Origin: Sodiomyces alkalinus F11 | Lineage: Eukaryota; Ascomycota; Sordariomycetes; Glomerellales; Plectosphaerellaceae | Assembly: GCF_003711515.1 (NCBI RefSeq) | Contig: NW_021167079.1 | Span: forward strand, 6,504,385-6,568,384 | DNA: 64,000 nt | Direction of reading: 5' to 3' | Shown here: one piece after another, positions 45,554-58,000 of the stretch | How positions within the stretch are numbered: position 1 is the first letter of the stretch | Layout: each line of letters opens with the position of its first letter | Position numbers and translations under genes: made by a program | The notes under the pieces: model-generated | What the model was told of the DNA's origin: nothing | Database searches by the model: none | Seen by the model: the letters and a program-made list of their open reading frames with translations, nothing else

Positions 45554-46576
45554 GTTTGATCTGCACACGAGATGGAGTGGACTACGACCAAACTTTTGCA
45601 ATATACCTCGAAAGCCATCATTTGGCGCAACTATCACCTGCAGCACAACTACACGCAGGGGAACGGGCGCAAATAAGAACATACCCTACGCTACCGTGTG
45701 CTACTAGCTGGAGAATAAGGAGTACCGGTGCTTTTCGTGATTTTCAAGGACTGTTTAGAGATGCGGGTCTATACCTTTCCCCGAGATAGCTTCGGCGAGG
45801 CCCCTGCGCGAGACCGTGGCATTGATAAGGCCATCAACATCACCTTATTCGCGTCGTTGGGGATTCCGTTTCTTTGTGATGCTGCCCTTGTGATGTTTCT
45901 ATAGTGCAAGGTAAGGAGGTGCCGCTCTTGATCTGTTGCCTTGCTGGCTGCGTTGAAACAGATGCACAGCCACAATCATGATAAACAATGCCCGTGTAAT
46001 AAGGTACGGATACGGGAGTACCGTACTGGCTGCATTGGTGGCTAAATAAAAACACCAGAGTGTGCCACCCACATGAAGAATTTGGTTGGGCAGGCACGAA
46101 GCCTGTAGGTACCTAGGTATCTAGCTGATTACCACCTAATTACATTGTTTGGCTGTTTGGCGCGACCAGGCAGAAAAGGCTGGTCGCCTCCTTCCTGTCT
46201 CGCATCCTTCCCTTTCCCCCAACTCTCCCTCCTGCCAAACCCTCATCAATCCACATCCCAGCCAACCCAGTCTCTCCCATTCAATAATCTCCTTCCTCTG
46301 CTCTACTTTCTCCTGCGCTTTTTGTTACAAACCGCTTTTACCGTTTACATAACCTACCCACTCTCTTTTTCCACAATATTCGACCATTCTATTTCATCGC
46401 CCAAGCCAACGGAAGAGACAGACGCATTCTGCAAGACCATTCTCCAAGGCGGCATAATTACTTAGCTGCTCGCCAACTGCAGCGATCAACAAGCTGCTAG
46501 CATTTCATAACAGCCTTTCCTTTTCATCAAGGCAACGCCGATTTCCCTTTTAGATTCCGACCAACCCGTCAACACC
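45554..46576. other. Ost4 3' region and long leader/promoter of YRA1
   Basis: No gene seen. The stretch from about 46190 to 46560 is pyrimidine-rich and ends in AACACC before the YRA1 ATG, consistent with a long 5' leader. Confidence 0.5.
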
Positions 46577-48297
46577 ATGTCAGGCAAGCTCGACCAGTCT
46601 CTCGACGAGATCCTTTCGACTCGTCGCAAGTCTGCCGGAACTCGCCGCAGGTCGCAACGTCAGTCTGCTGGCCGTCCCGCAACAACTGCGCCCGTTGGCG
46701 GTGTTCAGAAGACATCGAGGGCCGCGCGCGTCGCGGCCAATAAGCCTACTCCCGCCAAGGCTACACCCCACACTGGTGAAAGCAAGATAATCGTGAACAA
46801 CCTGGTGAGACTTTCCAGTCTACAAGCCTCTCGCAACCAACTTTACCGAAGCTAACACCCTGTAGCCCAAGGATGTAAACGAGCAGCAAATTAAGGTATG
46901 TCGCCGTTGAGGCTCCTACGACCTTGGATCTCTGTTCGGCCTGTTTTCTTCGCTCGTATCCCTTCTATCGGCGCCAGATCGAGAAACATCGCAAAAGGAT
47001 GTTGATTCAACCACCCCTCGCTGGAGCCTGTCGAGACGCCTCAAAACTCCTTCCCTACATTTCGCAACCTGGAAGATGGTGCGATGAACGGAAGTTGAGC
47101 GTATCCCTCTCGCGCATAGTCAGAGACTCGAGGTAGCCTGGTCAGCACCTCTGGAGCCTGATAGCAGAGACTGGACACATGGGATGCAGGCGATATAACC
47201 AACACGAGGTTGCTACGAGTTGGCATCTGGGTTTTCTCCCGATTGGATTGCAATTTCGCATGATGGCTTCTAGCGAGCATAGCAGTGAGCAACAGCGAGC
47301 TTGATCGATGTGCTGTCGATACTGCATAGATACATACCGGATGGGTTCCGATCTTCTAGACATCTGCCGCGTATCAATGGGCGCGCCCGGGGGCATGTTG
47401 GCATTGGCTATGAACTCGATATTTCAGGGGAGTGTTGGTGGATAAGCGCTTGTTGGCTGCTTTGGATAGCGTCACCGGAGGTGTCGGCGGACACTGCTAC
47501 TGGTTCGGCCGGCATCGGACCCATACGGAATTCGGCTGTACCGCTGCTCACGCTCACTGCTCTGCTCGTCGCCGGACTCCTGTGCTCGGACGGTCTTGGT
47601 TCCCGCGAAACTTGGCGTCGACGATCAGCGAACATTACTTCCCACCCTTTCAAATACTAACATGGGGTTTCCCTCAGGAATATTTTGCCCAGGCGGTCGG
47701 TTCTATCAAGAAGGTTGAGCTCTCCTATGGGCCCAACTCGGTCAGCCGCGGCATCGCCAATGTGACCTTTCACAAGCCGGATGGCGCTAGCAAGGCCTTT
47801 CAGAAGCTCAATGGTCTTCTGGTTGATGGTCGCCCCATCAAAGTAAGTCGGATCTGTAAGAGTATCGTTGGTGCTTGCTGCTAACTTCTCCAGATTGAGA
47901 TTGTTGTCGCCGCTGCCCAGGCTGCCAACGTCATCCCACAGCCGAAGAGCCTCGCTGAGCGCACCACGTATGTCAAAGACTTCCACGGCTCGACACTCAT
48001 GACTTTCTCTAACAAGTCGGCAGGCAACCCAAGGTGCAGCCGAAGTCTGCTGCTTCGGATAAGCACAACGCTAATGGTGCGAAGAGTGCTGTGGCGAATG
48101 CCGGTGCTCGAGGTCGCAAGACTCGCCGCCCGCGCAACAGCAGACCCGCCAAGAAGACGGCCGAGGAGCTGGATTCCGAGATGGCCGACTACTTTGAATC
48201 TGCTAACAATGCTCCTGCGACCGAGAACACCAATGGCGCCGCAGCTGCTCCTGCTCCTACAAACGGCGACGCGCCCATGGAGGATGAGATTATGTGA
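46577..48297 (+). CDS. yra1: mRNA export adaptor Yra1/ALY (REF family)
   Basis: Five exons (46577-46804, 46866-46895, 47678-47842, 47894-47967, 48024-48297) give 256 aa; exon 2 is only 30 bases. The N-terminal LDQSLDEILSTRR matches the UAP56/Sub2-binding motif, and the C-terminal EELDSEMADYF is the second copy expected at the other end. Between them lies an RRM with RNP-type strands IIVNNLP and GIANVTFHK, flanked by Arg/Lys-rich RNA-binding segments. The protein loads onto nascent transcripts with the TREX complex and recruits the Mex67 export receptor. The second intron (46896-47677) is 782 bp, about ten times its neighbours, with GTATGT at the donor and a perfect TACTAAC branch near 47656. 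Yeast YRA1 also has an exceptionally long intron used for autoregulation. Confidence 0.94.
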
Positions 48298-49196
48298 ACT
48301 TAGACATAGGCTGCCAGCTTATGGCTTAGGGTTAAGACGAAGTCAGAAACAGGCCTAGGATGACCTGGGACATAGTTAGACTTGACTTCTGGCCGTTTTT
48401 CGCTTCCTCTTATCTTTTGTCGTCGGGCAGCCAGAACAAGGCAGGAGACCTTAGGCTGTCGTTCTTTTTTCCATTTGGTCAGTAAGGGAGGATTCAGATT
48501 GTGCCACATCTTCGCAGACTTTAGAATGGGGCTGTCTGGCAATTTCAGGGAACGGAATGGGTGATTTGTTCTTCACAGTAGCTAGCTGAGTTAGGCATGG
48601 TACTACTCGTGTTTGATGTCGATGGTGGCGGCGGAAGTTGTATTATTATCATCACTAATCCATCCAAATACTAATATCGCCGACTGAGACTGCCACTTGC
48701 CACTGGGTACACGGTCACTTTGTAGGCTTCTCTTTAACATTGCTGCTGCTTGGCCCATAACTTGGTGGTGGGCTGGCTGAAGTAGGAACGGAGAACGAAC
48801 GGCTTGGTGCCTATGGATCGATTAGCAAGGACAGTCATGTTCGAAGTTGGTCAAAACATTCATTTATTTCTGTATTGGTTTGAGTCCCATGCAGCTGCGC
48901 GCTTTCCCGGAAGCAGGGAGGAATTAATGAACAACAGATGAGATCGGAGATCGTTTGTGCACACGAGGCAATTCATGCGCCGAATAGATATTTTTTGAAT
49001 TACAATATCTCAGATATCCGTCTCACTCGCACAATGCCGGCTGACCTTATTCATACCGATACAGGCGCCGGTGTTGCGGTGGGAGCTTCGACCGCGAGTC
49101 TCCTCCGTCTCCGTTTCGCATTGCATGGCAAAAGGCATGGCATGAGAACATGTGTGGTCGTTATGTAGTGGTGGGTTGTAAAATCAGGGACGGAAT
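48298..49196. other. 3' regions of convergent YRA1 and p23 genes
   Basis: 900 bases with no supported gene. The open frame at 48938-49168 is short, overlaps the far 3' region of the p23 gene and has no recognisable features. Confidence 0.5.
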
Positions 49197-50183
49197 TTAC
49201 TTCGCGGCATTGTCGCCGTCGTCCTTGACAGCGCCCTCCTTACCGGCATCGCCCTTGCTGGTATCTGCTGTTTTGTTCTCCCCAACCTCCTCTTCCTCCT
49301 CGCCTTCAAGGGGGGGCATATCGTCATCGTCGTCATCGTCGTCATCGTCTCCGCCCAAGTCTCCGCCGCCGCCAAGCTTAGAGAAGTCAATGCCGCCGAA
49401 GTCGCCTCCCATGCCTCCCATGCCTCCCATGCCTCCCATGCCTCCCATGCCTCCCATGCCTCCCATGCCTCCCATACCTCCCATGCCTCCTCCCATGCCT
49501 CCCATACCGGGCATACCACCTATAAAACGGCCAAGTTAGTCTTCGCCCGGTGAGGAACTGGAACGGCAGAATCAAATAGTCGGAGTCACTTACCCATGCC
49601 GCCGAACTGAGAGAAGTCGTCCTCAGGAGCCTCGTCTTGTTCGTCCTCGTCGACCCACTTGTCGAAGTCGGTCTTGAGGAAGTGGACCCTCTTGGAGTCC
49701 TTGAGAAGACGGGGCCAGTACTCTTCCTTGAGCTCTTTCTTCTGAAGCTTCATCTCGACGTTCTTTCCGGTGTGGTGGACCTTGCTCTGCTCCGTATCAA
49801 TCTCGGCGTAAAACTCGAGGTCAACCTTGTACGACTTCTTAAGAGTCTCGGAGTGGCCTTCGAACGACAGGCCCTGGGGCTTGAGGTCCAGCTTGAGGTT
49901 GGACGGGGGAATGTCTGGGACGGAGATGGTGAGGTAGATGAAGTTCTTGGAGGCATCCGTGGCGCTAGAGCGCTGGGCCCAGAGAACTGAAGCACAAGCA
50001 CGATCAGCATATGTAGCCAATATGGTCGCTTGATGTTTAGGAGCCAGTAGCAAGCATTAGGATGCGGCCATGCATGGTACACCAGCAAGGCTCGTACCGC
50101 AGCTTCCTCCAGAACCATCCCATCTATATTGCACGTCAGAGCTGCTTACCTTCGGGGGTAGCGGGGGTAGCGGTGGTAGCCAT
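49197..50183 (-). CDS. wos2: Hsp90 co-chaperone p23 (Sba1/Wos2)
   Basis: Exons 50183-50150, 49986-49594 and 49519-49197 give 249 aa. The first exon codes MATTATPATPE; the join gives EVLWAQRSS, the normal beginning of the CS domain. The domain runs to about residue 115 and ends with the p23 signature (WPRLLKD, then FLKTDFDKW). A long Met-Gly-Gly repeat follows, then an FGGIDFSKL helix, a run of ten aspartates and an acidic, Ala/Lys-rich tail. p23 binds the closed, ATP-bound state of Hsp90 and stabilises client complexes in cytosol and nucleus. The Met-Gly-Gly region comes from a 9-bp tandem repeat and probably varies in length between strains. A GGAAGCTTCC half heat-shock element lies 335 bp upstream (50518-50527). 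Confidence 0.95.
49405..49506. repeat. 9-bp tandem repeat coding Met-Gly-Gly
   Basis: The unit CCTCCCATG is repeated about eleven times with one 12-base unit and a G-to-A change in two copies. It is in frame with the p23 gene on the minus strand and encodes repeated Met-Gly-Gly. Confidence 0.92.
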
Positions 50184-51198
50184 TGCGAAGAACTGTTCAG
50201 AGGTTCTCTTTGTAGGGAGAAGCTCTTATAGTGCGAAAGGAATATGACAAAGTGTGGCAGAGGGGTTGCGTATTGACGTAGCTATGCACAGAACACGAGC
50301 GCCGGGATCGGCAGCTGGATGAATTGAGTTGAGTTCAGTTCCGTTAGAGGTGAAGAGGATGCCAGATCTAGATTGAAGGACTTTTTTGAATATGAAGAGA
50401 GGACAGGAGAACGGGCAAAAAAAAACGGCGGGCCCAGGTGGTGGCAGGCGGTAAGGCAGGCGATGATCGAGATGTGATTCTCAAATAGCGGGGGCAGTTG
50501 CTACTGGAGAGAGTGCCGGAAGCTTCCATAGAAAGTCTAAGAAAGTCGAAGATGCGGTACGAATACAGACCGGAGGTAGCAAACGACAGGGCTGAGGGAA
50601 GTCCCCGTTGCTCACCAGCCCCACCTTCATGATCGAGAAGTACTTACCATTTACATGTTGCTTCTACTGGGAATGATGTATCTTGTTATGACGTTCTCCC
50701 TCGGAGTTGGACAAACAGATTTCTCCTGCGGTACCTACCCTAGGTACCTGTAGTTCATGTGTCAGCCTGGACTGTCTGTGAGCTTCGCTGACGTGCCATT
50801 ATCGGAGCTGATAGGGAACCTCCCGAGGCAAGCCAAGACGCGGGGACCAATTGGCCCCGCCGTACGAAGGCCGCTGCTCAACAGGTTTCATGCCAATTCG
50901 CTCCAGGGTTTCTGAACTGCTTGATTTCACGGGCAGTTCCGATTTCACTACCCAGCACTTCACGTCTAGCTAGCCTCCCTTGTCCTGCCTAGTCGCGAAT
51001 ACCACCCGTCGAGCCTCGATTTGAACCTCCAGCAAACGAACCACCTCACGGTCCACTTCGCGATCCACTAGCTGAAGACGATCAACTGAGTCTCTTTCGT
51101 CCTGCCGCTCTCCTAAAGTATCTATATCAAGTAGCATCTTTTTGCTTTCGATATTCTGAACAACGCTAGAGGCAGTTTCAGAGGCCTGGTCGCCCAAC
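50184..51198. promoter_or_regulatory. Divergent promoter of p23 and Vps24
   Basis: One kilobase between divergent genes. It contains GGAAGCTTCC (50518-50527), which fits two inverted GAA units of a heat-shock element, and GAAAGTC repeats close by. GTACCTACCCTAGGTACC-type words lie near 50730. Heat control of p23 is plausible but unproven here. Confidence 0.4.
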
Positions 51199-52030
51199 AT
51201 GGAGACACTCCGGGCCATGTTTGCCAAACCGGACCCTCAGGCACAAGTACGTTGCGCGATGGAAAGATCTCCTCCGGCATTATGTCGAAATCTATGAGGG
51301 ATTCACTCAATTTGCGGCCTCCGACATGAGCTGGAGCTAACATATGTACTTTCGGTGCTCACAGCTCCGAAAATGCAACGCGCTTATCCGCTCGAACATT
51401 CGAAAACTCGATCGAGACATCGCCTCCGTCAAGCAAGTCGAAGCTAAGACGAAGAGCCTTATCGTTCAAGCCGACAAGCGCGCCCAGCGAGAGCCACAGC
51501 GGGCCAAGCAGGCGCAAAAAGAGGCGCGCGACTTTGCCAGGGAACTGATCCGAGCGCGGAAAACGAGCAATCGTTTGGTGACATCCAAAGCACAGCTCAA
51601 CAGCGTTCAGATGCAGGTCAACGAGGCCTTTGCCGTCCGCAAGATAGAGGGGAGCATCCGTGCCAGCGTTGGCGTTATGCGTGATATCAACTCGCTCATC
51701 CGTCTTCCCGAACTTGCCGGAACCATGCAGGAGCTTAGCGTTGAACTCATGAAGGCGGGCATTATCGAGGAGATGGTTGGCGAGAGTCTCCCCGAGGACA
51801 TGGATGGTCTCACTGAGGACGCCGAAGGCGAAGGCGAAATCGACAAGGTTCTCGGCGAAATCCTCAAGGACCGTGGCCCCGCTGCCCGCGAAAAGCTTCC
51901 CACCGTCCCTGTCTCCCAGGAACCCAGGCCAGTCGAGGCCGAAACCGCTGCCGCGCAGGAAGAAGACGAGGAGGACGCAGAGGCTATGATGAGCCAAATG
52001 CGCGAAAGGCTGGAGGCACTTCGGAGCTAA
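51199..52030 (+). CDS. vps24: ESCRT-III subunit Vps24/CHMP3
   Basis: Two exons (51199-51246 and 51365-52030), joined in phase 0, give 237 aa. The join reads PDPQAQ-LRKCNALIRSN, as in Vps24 proteins. The basic N-terminal helices (RKLDRDIASVKQVEAKTKSL) and the RARKTSNRLVTSKAQLNSV segment form the Snf7 core. The acidic C-terminal half contains MKAGIIEEMVGESL, and the last helix SQMRERLEALR is a MIM1 motif that binds the MIT domain of Vps4. Vps24 caps or bundles Snf7 filaments on endosomes during multivesicular body formation, together with Vps2. Length is typical. Confidence 0.95.
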
Positions 52031-55000
52031 GACTGGGCTTGAGAGTGTTTTGTGGCTGCTATTTGCCATATTTCCCTTCATTTTCGAGGTGTACACGCAT
52101 ATACTGATATACGCAAGTTCTGTTTGCAGGGTGCCCGGCGTTATGGGACTGGGCTGGATTGTGCATTTTTCGGACGTTTTTACTGTTTTCCCATTTGGTT
52201 GCCCAGCCATGGAGGGGAGCAGAACTCGGAGATGAGAACAAAAAGCGACAAGGCAGCGAAGGGTGCCTCTGCGTGCGCTGACATCTACTAGTCGCTACCT
52301 TACCGACTGATTTTGTCATCGCGCTTCTTATCAGATGGATGGTTTATTCACGATGCTTCGGCACTCCAGCGTCTATAGATTCCATTGATCCGATCGGCAG
52401 ACTCTGAGGCGTCGCATTGGATTTGGATGTTTAAAATCTTCTCTTTCGTCAAGCGACCATGGCTGCGATCGTAAGCGGGCGAGGTCAATTTACCACTCGA
52501 ACAAAGTTCCATTCTTCCGCAAGGATATCAATGAAGAAATAAGTTTCACATATTCACAACAGTTGACGGCGGTGGTTATATTATCTCTAGACATCTTTGC
52601 TATTCTCTCCTCTCCCACGGCGTATACCTGATCTTATCCCAGGTGGATCTCCTCAAACTTCAATAGGCAACCACCTTTCATCAGCATGACGTCCCGCAAA
52701 GCTAATCCCTAAGGCCTCTTCATGACTGCTAGGGCACTCTCCTAGGATACATGGCGCTGTGAGGAGTATATCTTAGGTGCATTACCTCCATTGCTATCGG
52801 GTTACTGGACAGGTGGCTCTAGGCCAACAGCTCGACTGTGCCACCGAGTACAATGGGAAAGCAACATTTACCTCGGCTGTCGTTGGATTCAAGAGCGGTA
52901 CGAAATCTAACTACGGACAGCAGTCATGGCAGAGTCGACTGGAACGATTCATCTGTTACTCTTATCTTTTGACCCCTTGCCAGGCTGGGGCTCCCCTATT
53001 CAACGAACCGTCGGTCCAGAGAAGGAAAGGAGGAGAGATGAAATTCCTCCGGAGTTCCCATGTTTCGCTGAAACGCAAACTAGTCGACGTCTTGCAAGTC
53101 AATTTTGGAACTCGAAAATAAACAGGGAGATGTCTCAACCTTCCAGCGTGAAATGACGTCTCGAGATAACCGAAACCCACAACCTAATACAAAGAAGATA
53201 CGGCGGAGAGATGCTGCAGATTCGTCTGGTTAGGCAAGACTGTTGATTCAATGGCCAGTTTGTGGATTTGCATGTTGCCAACCATGTCTCCAGTGAGAAC
53301 GTCCCATTCAGGATGACCATGGTCACCTCGGCTACAGAATGGACGAATGTCCAGTCTAGTGTCGAGCATCGCTCTCATTCTCTCGGGTCCTCTTTGGAAG
53401 AATTGGTATATTCTCCCAGTGAAGACATCCTTCAGGCCTTGTGTTTATCCCTCGCCACGTATGCAAGGAAATAACTGGTTTATTCTACGTGTCGATGGGC
53501 CTTCGAAAACACGCCAGTGACAACTATCGCTGGGGCAAGGAAGGTGTTCTTGACCAGCCTTCCAACGAGACTTGGTCCTACAGGCCCGGGATCCTCGAGA
53601 CGTGTCCGGGAGTAAATGCTTATTCGTATTTCCCAGACCATGCTCCCGGTCTTCGACTCACCGCGATCCCACTAGGGAGAGGAACGCCTCAGCGGCTAAT
53701 AATAAATGGATGGTTGAGTAAACGGAAAGCCAGCAACGGTGCCGTGCAGACCAAGAGTCCTTGGTCCGGCCATCGACTGTGGACATTTTCCATGGGCTCT
53801 CCCGCCAGACACGTTTTGTCCCGAAGTGGGGAGAATATGTATAGGGAACTCGAAGTGGGGAGAATATGTATAGGGAACTCGAAGTGGGGAGAATATGTAT
53901 GGGGAACTCGAAGTGTTCGGTTTCCTTAACGACAGAATCCCCTATCCACTCCTACGGTAGAGATGCCTGCTAGAAAACTTCACATCCCTGGAACATGTGT
54001 GAAGGGCTGGGTGGTGGTGTCGCAAACCCACTCGCCCAGTTCCCTTCGATGTCCCTTGACCATTCGAACGAGGTTATGAACAGTCGTCGAGTTTGGACAT
54101 TGACAAGCCATCGGACCTCACCGTCTTGAATGACTCGTTCGTCTGGGGAATCTGATCATACGCAAGGATCTAGAAGGGGAGAAGACAGGAATCCTCGCCC
54201 TCAACGGACGTTCCACTTATCATTAACGGCCCGACGCCGCGAATCTTTCGGATGGAGGGCAACTCCACATGCGTCAAACCTTGTATGTGCGTCAAAGCGC
54301 TGCCCTAGAAGAACCACAGAAGTCTTCCCCTGTTCTTTCCAGCGGGGAGAAGCCAAACCCGTCCCTCGTTTTTTCTTTCCCCGCCCGGAAGAGGGGAACG
54401 TGGTGCAGTGAACGAGTCAAATCGGAGCGGTGGGGCGGAGGCCACGAGCTTTGATGCTAGATCAATTACGTGCTGCCTTGCGTCGAGGGCTTGCAGTCAA
54501 CGGAGACCGTTCTCTGATTATTCTGAGTAATTAGCGGTCCTCCGCATAACTCAGCTCGGCCCTCTAGTCTTTGATGATTTTACTTCGTAATTACAACGTA
54601 CTCCCATAGCAATCATTAGCCACCAAGTTACGTGCCCAGCTGCATTTCTAGGCATACGACGAAGAAGGCGGACAGACGGGAGAGCTAGCCCCACGATCCC
54701 GTTGCGCAGACGATTAACCTGATTTTCTTTTCCGACTTTTTGAGTCAGAGACTGCCAAGACAGCAGCCAACAGACAAAGAAGATGAGTCCTCAGAGGATC
54801 TAGTTTTCGTGACATACTGTCGGGGTAGGTGTGAGACTAGTGTTCTGCTTTTCGACAGGTCGATACGTTCTTCCATCCTTTACGAGTGACATGGCGGTCA
54901 AGATGCAACAAGGCATTCTGCAAATCAACAGCAACGGACCGCAACGCAGAGTTTTCCAGTACATAATTCTTGTCGGTGGGCTTGCTTCGAAACATACTAA

Positions 55001-58000
55001 CCGCGAAGAGATGAGTCAATCAAGCCCTCTATGACAGAAGGCGAGGTGCATAAACGTGCGTCCGATCCCGGCGGTCAAACACGGGACGGCAAACCCAGCA
55101 CCATATGCAGCCTATGCCAGCGATGCCAGTTAAACCAAAAAAAGAAAAAAAAAAGGAGGAAAAAGGAAGAAAAAAGAGGACCTTCCGCTTACGACAGAAT
55201 AGGTATTGCGAGTAAACCAGTCGCTGTGACATTCGACTTCCAATTAACAGCTGTAGTTTGTCACTGTATAACCATGTGCCGATTCTGGCAGGTCATAGAG
55301 GATAAGAGCGCCAGAGGAACAAAACCCCCCCATGTGACAACCAACAAGACCCCACACCACTCGACAACGTCTGGTTGTTCTAAGTCGTGGGGGTTTTAGC
55401 AGTCAAGCGATGCCGTCAAGTGATGGGGACTTTAAGCCTGCCCACATGTGATTGCGAAACGAAAATTTGTGATAGGAAGCGGGATTACATAGTTGCCCGT
55501 GGTGGCAGCAACATCGTGCCCCTTTAAGCGCAACTGCTACCTTTTCTTAAGGAGGGGGTGTGGCGATACAGGCAAGTATTATCGCGAGCGTGGGATGCGG
55601 GATTGTTGACATTCTGTGCATCTTCGCGTATGTACGTTGTACATACGTTGGTATGTAAGTATGTACATATCATCCCTTAACTCCCTATCCCAAAACATGG
55701 TAGGGTAACGCTGCATGTCGCGGGTCGGCAGTTCCCGCAGAACCATGCCTGATAGCGATATTCGCATAGGACGGGAAGTACCTAAAGTTTTGCACTTCTT
55801 AGGATATGTACCTTATATATTTAATAATAAGCACCTGCCTCCTTGGAGGAGCCGAGCCACTTGGAGGATTCGCGGCATCTACTAAAAGCGTCGCGAAGGC
55901 CCTTGGAAGGAACATTCGCTTCCTTTCCGTCCGAAATCCTTCATCCCACGTGTTTTTATTACCACTCCATGGCCCATAGCCAAGCACGGAGTCCTTCACC
56001 GAGATCATTTCATTTCAGATGTACCCCTTGGCACCCCCACTTGACATAGGCTGGTCAGGGTTGGAGCTGGCATTCTCCGTCCTCATCTCACTGGACGGGG
56101 TAGGGATACTGAGACGGGCCGGCGGACTCTTCGCAGCAAGATTTTGCGCACATGGCTGAGGGGTAGGAAGCTTGGCGACCACCCCCTATATTCCGTGACC
56201 GATTACGGACAAGGTGATCTGAATGTTGTAATGAAGGATATTGGTAATAAGAAATCCCGGGGTTCACATGCTCGCGAACCGATCGTCATCATCTGCGAGG
56301 CGGATGCCTGGATACTACACGTGTACATGTATTGACGATATTTATAAAGCATTCACAGCAGTCCGCACCCACTCACCAGATAGCAGCAAAGGTGACAACT
56401 TTGGGTCACCTCGCTATTGTCGCACCAACTAACAGCAGCGCTTTTTAATCGATCATTTGGAAAGAAGGGTGAACCGATAAGCAAATAGCTCCCTGGGTTG
56501 AACGTTTACTTCGTAGAGAAGGGAAATTTGCAGACGGACTTTGCCAGGTGAGAGAAGCTTTGCCGGGGTTCACCGAGGGAGCGAAGAATAGCCGGCACGC
56601 AACTCCATCATCGTACCGCAATTCCGCAACCCCGACACAGCCAGCGCGTGGAATATCCACTCCAGAAGCTAGAAGGGTATCCCGGTCCGGGACTGTACGT
56701 TATTGATCCCTGGACTGGGGGCAGTTGTTCTAGCCCGGAGATCCATGGACCGCGAAAAATACCTCGTACAGATAGTATTCGAACCTGTCTTCAAACGTTG
56801 CCGTCCCGAGCTGTTCGTGAAAAGCGAAAAGCGGAAGAAGATAACTCCGTAAGATTTGTACGGCATTTCTATCTGATGTGTTCAGGCAAGGCCGTTTACA
56901 ACTTTCGCACCTAACGGGACATCCGGGAAGTGGCGTCTATACACGTACAACGTAAGCCCGCCCATGTGTATTTTGACGAACATGTGAAGTACCCACCTAA
57001 AAAGTACGGAGTATCCCTGGCAGGGGATATTCTTAATTACCACCTCCGAACCGTTCTGGCTCTGAGTCCCGAAGTTCAACCGTGGCTGACATGTGCTTTG
57101 TTCTCTGTTTGCTGCCTGGAGGGAGGTCATCGCATTGTTGACACGGAGCACTCCGTCCCAGGAAGGTCGAGAAGCTCGAAAATGATGGCAGACTGGGCTA
57201 CTGATACATACCTCGTGGAGTAGAGGACGAGTCTACAACGTATGCACCATGGCTGTCCGCATCTCGGTTTGTTTATGCGACTCCGGCATTGCGACGGATG
57301 GCCTCGAGAAGGGATGTCGATCGGGTCCATACATTTCATTCATCCCATGTGGCGGTCTAGCAGGGCGTGTAAAAATAAAAAAGGGAAAAAGGGAAAAAAA
57401 GAGGGAAAGCACCGTGAGAGGCCTCAACTTTGACTGAGAAGCACTTTGGCAGACGGGCGAAAAACAGGATCAGCGCCCTTCTGGTAGGATTATCGCCCTT
57501 TGGTGACGAGAATAGACTTCTTTGTGATGGTTGGTTGCAGAGTCTCCCCCGAGCGGCACCGAGCGGCAGCTTCGGGGACCCAAGATGACAAGGAGTGAAC
57601 AAGTGAAGAAGGGGGCAGATACTAATATGCGAAGGATACGATACGTCGAGCTTGAATGCCAATCAAAATGGAGTGTAAGCAATGCCTACGCTGATGTGGT
57701 AACGTCGCAACCTGACAGACACCCGGACCTCCTTTGGAATTCCCATTCATTCTTCATTCCTGCGTATCATGGCTGACCGCAGTCGCCAACTCGCACAGGC
57801 TATCACTGGTAACTGCTACTGGTGACTGATAGTTACTGGTGTTGGACGGCTGACCACGGCAATGTGATGGGTGTGGTCGAAGCCATATTATCGCCTATGT
57901 TGAAGCGACAACGGACAAGGAGTTCCTGGGATAAAAGGGACGAAATAGAGGCCTCTACACGCCACTCGTCGTGGGAATTCTCAAGGCAACTTAAGCAACT

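Noticed and set aside
51359..52210. 283-codon minus-strand frame
   Set aside because: Antisense shadow of Vps24; the plus-strand frame has the full Snf7 domain and MIM1 motif.
53495..53929. Open frame of about 145 codons with some protein-like stretches
   Set aside because: It runs through the 29-bp tandem repeat, which shifts register with each unit, and the upstream part resembles no family. Better seen as a chance frame.
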